Below, piece after piece: positions 60,915-64,000 of a stretch of 64,000 bases of DNA; position 1 is the first letter of the stretch, and each line of letters begins with the position of its first letter. Source of the stretch: an uncultured Sporosarcina sp. (GTDB taxonomy: Bacteria; Bacillota; Bacilli; Bacillales_A; Planococcaceae); the NCBI GenBank assembly GCA_948469885.1, contig CAOKMT010000001.1, positions 22,187 to 86,186 of the forward strand, in the 5' to 3' direction. The notes beneath the pieces are model-generated. The model was not told where the DNA came from. It saw nothing but the letters and a program-made list of their open reading frames with translations, and searched no databases. The position numbers and the translations under genes were made by a program.

Positions 60915-61931
60915 TTATCCTAATAACTCCGCGGCAATTTTCTTCGCAACGACGATGTCTTTCGTGCCATGAACGAGCATCCGGCCGTCGCGGAACAGGA
61001 CGAGTCGGTGGTTGCCGTATTCACAGGCGAGCAGATGCGGATTATAGACCATTTTTGAAACGGTGCCACGGAGGGATACCGCAACTGCGGCGAGTTCGAA
61101 CGGCCGGCTTTTGGGCCATGAAAGTTGGACAGTGTCGCGCCCGCATAAAACTGCGGTTTGCATCGAATGCTTGGCAGTTAAGAACGGGTAAACCGCGGAT
61201 GCCGAACAGCTTGGACAAAGTTCTTTTTTTAAGCTGCGAACGTCGATGGATGCGCGGTCGCCTGACCATACATCGGCCGATACAAGCGCGGGCGTTAACG
61301 GATTACCCGTTATATATTTCAAGACGTCCGCGACTTGACGGGCGGCGGTTGTGACGACGATTGGACTGATGACGCCGACCGTATCGCAGGTCATCGTTTG
61401 TAATGGCATCATCTCCAGTAAACAATGAAGACAAGGCTGATTTTTTTCGATGCCAATTGGAAAAGTGAGCCCGTAACTGCCTACACAAGCCCCCATGAAA
61501 AAAGGGATGTTCAGTTTCAATGCGGCATCATTGACGATTAACCGAGTCTCCATATTATCGGTAGCATCCAAAATAACGTCATATCCCTCAATCATGTTCA
61601 GTACATTGTCGGGCGTCACATCAACAACTTGACCTTTTACTTCTACGTCGCTATTAATAGCAGCCAAACGTTGTTTAGCCGCTACCGCTTTCGGCAACTG
61701 ATCGACAACATCTTGCTCGGTATACAGTTGTTGGCGGTGAAGATTTGTCCATTCGATAATGTCGCGGTCAACAATTGTCACTTGTCCAACGCCTGCCCGG
61801 ACGAGCATTTCCCCGGCAGATGAACCGAGTGCGCCTGCCCCTAAGATGAATATTTTCGCTTGACGAATTTTCTTTTGCCCTTCCGCACCAATCGGCGTGA
61901 ATAATTCTTGCCTGGAATAACGTGTGCTCAA
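60915..61931 (-). CDS. thiF: ThiF/MoeB-type sulfur-carrier adenylyltransferase
   Basis: 338-aa E1-like enzyme that adenylates the C-terminal glycine of ThiS. Nucleotide site [19 protein letters not shown] at about 31-49, [25 protein letters not shown], and zinc-binding cysteines (CLHCL, C-P-S-C later) are present. The context with thiS and thiG supports ThiF rather than MoeB. Its start overlaps the thiG stop by 4 bp. Last gene of the operon. Confidence 0.9.
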   Translation of the reverse strand: MSTRYSRQELFTPIGAEGQKKIRQAKIFILGAGALGSSAGEMLVRAGVGQVTIVDRDIIEWTNLHRQQLYTEQDVVDQLPKAVAAKQRLAAINSDVEVKGQVVDVTPDNVLNMIEGYDVILDATDNMETRLIVNDAALKLNIPFFMGACVGSYGLTFPIGIEKNQPCLHCLLEMMPLQTMTCDTVGVISPIVVTTAARQVADVLKYITGNPLTPALVSADVWSGDRASIDVRSLKKELCPSCSASAVYPFLTAKHSMQTAVLCGRDTVQLSWPKSRPFELAAVAVSLRGTVSKMVYNPHLLACEYGNHRLVLFRDGRMLVHGTKDIVVAKKIAAELLG

Positions 61932-62695
61932 TTCGGAAGCAATCCTTCCATCGGACTACTAGCCACAGCGTAATCGCGTTTTGGCATACGTCCTGCTTCG
62001 TATCCGAGTCTTCCTGCCTCAATTGCAAGCTTCATTGCTTCCGCCATTTTTACAGGATCTTTTGCTTCTGATACGGCGGTGTTCAATAAAACGGCGTCTG
62101 CCCCGAGTTCCATTGCATACGTTGCATCCTTCGGCGATCCAATGCCTGCGTCGATAATGACAGGCACATTGGATTGTTCGATGATCAATGATAAGTTAAG
62201 CGGGTTTAAAATCCCACGTCCCGATCCGATCGGCGCTGCGCCCGGCATGATGGCATGGACACCCATTTCACACAAAGTGCGGGCTAAGACGACATCATCT
62301 GACGTATAAGGTAGCACGATGAACCCTTCGTCAAGCAACATGCTGGTCGCCCGCAATGTTTCGACAGGGTCAGGCAGTAAGGAGCGGTCACAGCCGATGA
62401 TTTCGACTTTCACCATGTCACAAAGGCCGGATGCTTTCGCTAAATGGGCAATCCGAACCGCCTCTTCCGCCGTTTTTGCCCCCGCCGTATTCGGTAGTAA
62501 CGTATAGTTGGATAAATCAAGTTGTTCCAGAAAATTCGGTTGGGACGATTCGAAAATATTCATCCGCCTGACAGCGAATGTTAAAACTTCCGCTTCCGAG
62601 ACGCGAACTGCTTCTTTCTGCACGTCAAATGAAGGATACTTACCTGTTCCCAATAGTAGTCTTGATGAAAAACTTCGGTTTCCAATTGTCAGCAT
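61928..62695 (-). CDS. thiG: Thiazole synthase ThiG
   Basis: 255-aa TIM barrel that builds the thiamine thiazole from deoxyxylulose-5-P, dehydroglycine and ThiS thiocarboxylate. [37 protein letters not shown] (with the Schiff-base lysine), [11 protein letters not shown] and [13 protein letters not shown] are typical. Two bp after thiS. Confidence 0.96.
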   Translation of the reverse strand: MLTIGNRSFSSRLLLGTGKYPSFDVQKEAVRVSEAEVLTFAVRRMNIFESSQPNFLEQLDLSNYTLLPNTAGAKTAEEAVRIAHLAKASGLCDMVKVEIIGCDRSLLPDPVETLRATSMLLDEGFIVLPYTSDDVVLARTLCEMGVHAIMPGAAPIGSGRGILNPLNLSLIIEQSNVPVIIDAGIGSPKDATYAMELGADAVLLNTAVSEAKDPVKMAEAMKLAIEAGRLGYEAGRMPKRDYAVASSPMEGLLPN

Positions 62696-62697
62696 TA

Positions 62698-62904
62698 TTA
62701 GCCGCCTCCTACAAAGTGAATGATTTCAATCTGATCACGGTCTTGAATCGGTTTGTCGTAAGCCTCTTTTGCGATGATCTTTTTGTTCCTCTCGACGACG
62801 AGAATGCGCTCCGCCAATTGAAGGTGGATGAGTAGTTGTTGGACAGATTGCACTTCTGTTGGGACATCATACGTTTTGCCGTTTAATTGAATCGTTTTCG
62901 TCAT
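62698..62904 (-). CDS. thiS: Sulfur carrier protein ThiS
   Basis: 68-aa ubiquitin-like carrier ending in Gly-Gly-Gly after H-F-V; the last Gly-Gly accepts sulfur. LNGKTYDVP at the start matches ThiS. Overlaps tenI by 4 bp. Confidence 0.93.
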   Translation of the reverse strand: MTKTIQLNGKTYDVPTEVQSVQQLLIHLQLAERILVVERNKKIIAKEAYDKPIQDRDQIEIIHFVGGG

Positions 62905-63512
62905 GGAAAATCCTCCCTTTCGTAAATGGCATCATGATAAGCTTGTGCCGCTTCTTTTGGATTGTCACTTGTGAAAATCGAAGACATGACTGCAAGGCCA
63001 GCGACTTTTGCTTTGCGTAAAGCTTGGATATGTTTGACTTGGATGCCTCCGATGGCATAGACAGGGACCGGAAGCGATGTTGTGATCCGGTAAAGTTCTT
63101 CCGTCCCACGCGGCGGCAAGCCCTGTTTTGAATCTGTCGGAAATAAGTGTCCGTAGAGTAGCCAGTCTGCGCCTTCATGCACGGCAGTTTCCGCTCCTCG
63201 GTGTGAATGAATAGAGCGCCCGAATGACAAGTGGGGGAACTGTTCCTTCGCGAGGGTAAGCGGGATGCCATGGCTAGGAAGCTGCACTTTTTGAATATTT
63301 GCTACGGTTGCGATATCGACGCGTCCATGCACGATTATCTTTTCTGAGTCGAACCCCCTCGCAAGGATCGTTTGTAACAGACCAAGAAGGGTTGCGTCTA
63401 CTTTCGTTTTTTCGCGCACAATGACTGCATCTATATAAGGCTCAATCGCAAGCAGTGTGGCGGCGAGTTGCTGAGGTTGCATGGTGTCATTTGTCACTGC
63501 TATTAATTTCAT
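62901..63512 (-). CDS. tenI: Thiazole tautomerase TenI
   Basis: 203-aa TIM-barrel relative of thiamine phosphate synthase. TenI aromatises the thiazole produced by ThiG. KLIAVTND at the start, the GRSIHSHRGAE loop (His in place of the ThiE residues), LLYGHLFPTDSKQG and VYAIGGI are typical. ThiE is less likely because of the TenI-type loop and the thiS-thiG context. ATG 63512 has AAGGAGGG upstream; the longer frame to 63578 is in the riboswitch terminator. Confidence 0.88.
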   Translation of the reverse strand: MKLIAVTNDTMQPQQLAATLLAIEPYIDAVIVREKTKVDATLLGLLQTILARGFDSEKIIVHGRVDIATVANIQKVQLPSHGIPLTLAKEQFPHLSFGRSIHSHRGAETAVHEGADWLLYGHLFPTDSKQGLPPRGTEELYRITTSLPVPVYAIGGIQVKHIQALRKAKVAGLAVMSSIFTSDNPKEAAQAYHDAIYEREDFP

Positions 63513-63531
63513 AAAACCCTCCTTTGAAACA

Positions 63532-63566
63532 TAAAAAAGACCGCTTCCTGAAATCGGAAAGCGGCC
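63532..63566 (-). terminator. TPP-riboswitch terminator
   Basis: On the minus strand GGCCGCTTTCC pairs with GGAAGCGGTC, followed by TTTTTTAT, 20 bp before tenI. It should form when TPP is bound. Confidence 0.88.
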
Positions 63567-63599
63567 TTGTAATGACAAAGTCGTTGCTTAAAAAGACGC

Positions 63600-63692
63600 G
63601 CCACTTCCCTCCGCAGGTACAAACCTGTTCAGGTCATAAGGGTATCGGAGTTACACTCGTCTCTCAGTCCTTTAAAAGGATTCCCCTAATGG
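63600..63692 (-). promoter_or_regulatory. Thiamine pyrophosphate riboswitch (THI element)
   Basis: Minus strand shows AGGGG near the 5' end, CTGAGAG (63667-63661), ACCCTT, GACCTGAACAGGTT, TGTACCTGCGGAGGGAAG at the 3' end: the conserved TPP aptamer core. It lies directly ahead of tenI-thiS-thiG-thiF. Confidence 0.95.
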
Positions 63693-63952
63693 TCGAAAAA
63701 TTATGGAATTGTCAATCTATTCAAAGCATAGCACGACTTGGTTCAGAATGGAAGGGGAAATAAGAAAGGGACTGGTTGTCCGCATTGGCAAGTGAATTTC
63801 GTGTAAATTGATTTGGTGTTTAGCACGTCTTGGGAAATGAATCCTTGACACCCAGCAAGAAGCGCATGAAGTTTGTTGATAATTTCTTTTTCTTCTTCCT
63901 GAAATTGCTTTATACTAGAGGAAACGATGAAAGATAGAAAGGAACGGGACGG

Positions 63953-64000
63953 ATGGAGCTTCTTTATAAAGGAAAGACGAAAGATGTGTACGAGGCGGGC
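63953..64000 (+). CDS. purC: SAICAR synthase PurC, N-terminal fragment
   Basis: ATG 63953 opens a frame reading MELLYKGKTKDVYEAG to the window edge, the start of phosphoribosylaminoimidazole-succinocarboxamide synthase (family pattern LLYxGKxKxxY). Only 16 codons are visible. A TATACT -10-like box lies at 63911-63916. Confidence 0.7.
   Translation, partial: MELLYKGKTKDVYEAG

Overview
This 64 kb window looks like the chromosome of a low-to-mid GC, endospore-forming member of Bacillales, probably Planococcaceae such as Sporosarcina (inferred from gene order and protein style). The backbone follows Bacillus subtilis order: rplM-rpsI, cwlD, salA, gerD, kbaA, a pdaB-like gene, a tRNA cluster, rocF, sigW-rsiW, cdaA-cdaR-glmM. 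Sporulation and germination genes, Gram-positive SLH anchoring, and strong Shine-Dalgarno sites with TTG/GTG starts support this.

Layout. 1-650: ribosomal proteins, then a gene-free stretch with five DnaA-box-like 9-mers. 1.3-6.3 kb: a pentitol (probably ribitol) island with a ribulokinase-type kinase diverging from a TarJ-like dehydrogenase, a polyol permease and a DeoR regulator, plus repeated operators and a cre site. 6.4-20.6 kb: the conserved sporulation, cell-envelope, tRNA and c-di-AMP backbone, with a PAS-GGDEF-EAL protein. 20.7-24.7 kb: phosphate uptake genes in the order pstB-pstS-pstC-pstA behind a textbook PhoP box. 24.8-27.8 kb: small metabolic genes.

27.9-36.7 kb: a cobalamin riboswitch controls a five-gene locus. 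It encodes a giant SLH-anchored protein with transcobalamin-like domains, a membrane-tethered transcobalamin-like protein, and EcfT, a fused double EcfA and an S component. I read it as a surface B12-capture chain feeding an ECF transporter. 36.9-44.4 kb: an ECF sigma factor with a degenerate LytR-CpsA-Psr anti-sigma candidate, a nitronate monooxygenase, transporters and small regulators.

44.7-51.4 kb: a type I-C CRISPR-Cas locus with an intact effector set (cas3, cas5, cas8c, cas7), a cas4 stump fused to the leader, no cas1 or cas2, and a two-spacer array. Between cas3 and cas5 a minus-strand mini-repeat with its own promoter and terminator carries a pseudo-spacer. Its first 17 nt match, with one mismatch at position 6, a TTC-flanked site overlapping the -35 box of the cas5 promoter. 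This is a strong candidate for a type I-C crRNA-like autorepressor (CreR-like) and is the most exciting item here.

51.7-64 kb: two KGG-repeat hydrophilins, a sucrose-phosphate synthase/phosphatase-like pair, an rRNA methyltransferase, a LysE exporter, a DUF2207 protein, a YitT protein, a TPP-riboswitch-controlled tenI-thiS-thiG-thiF operon, and the start of purC at the right edge.
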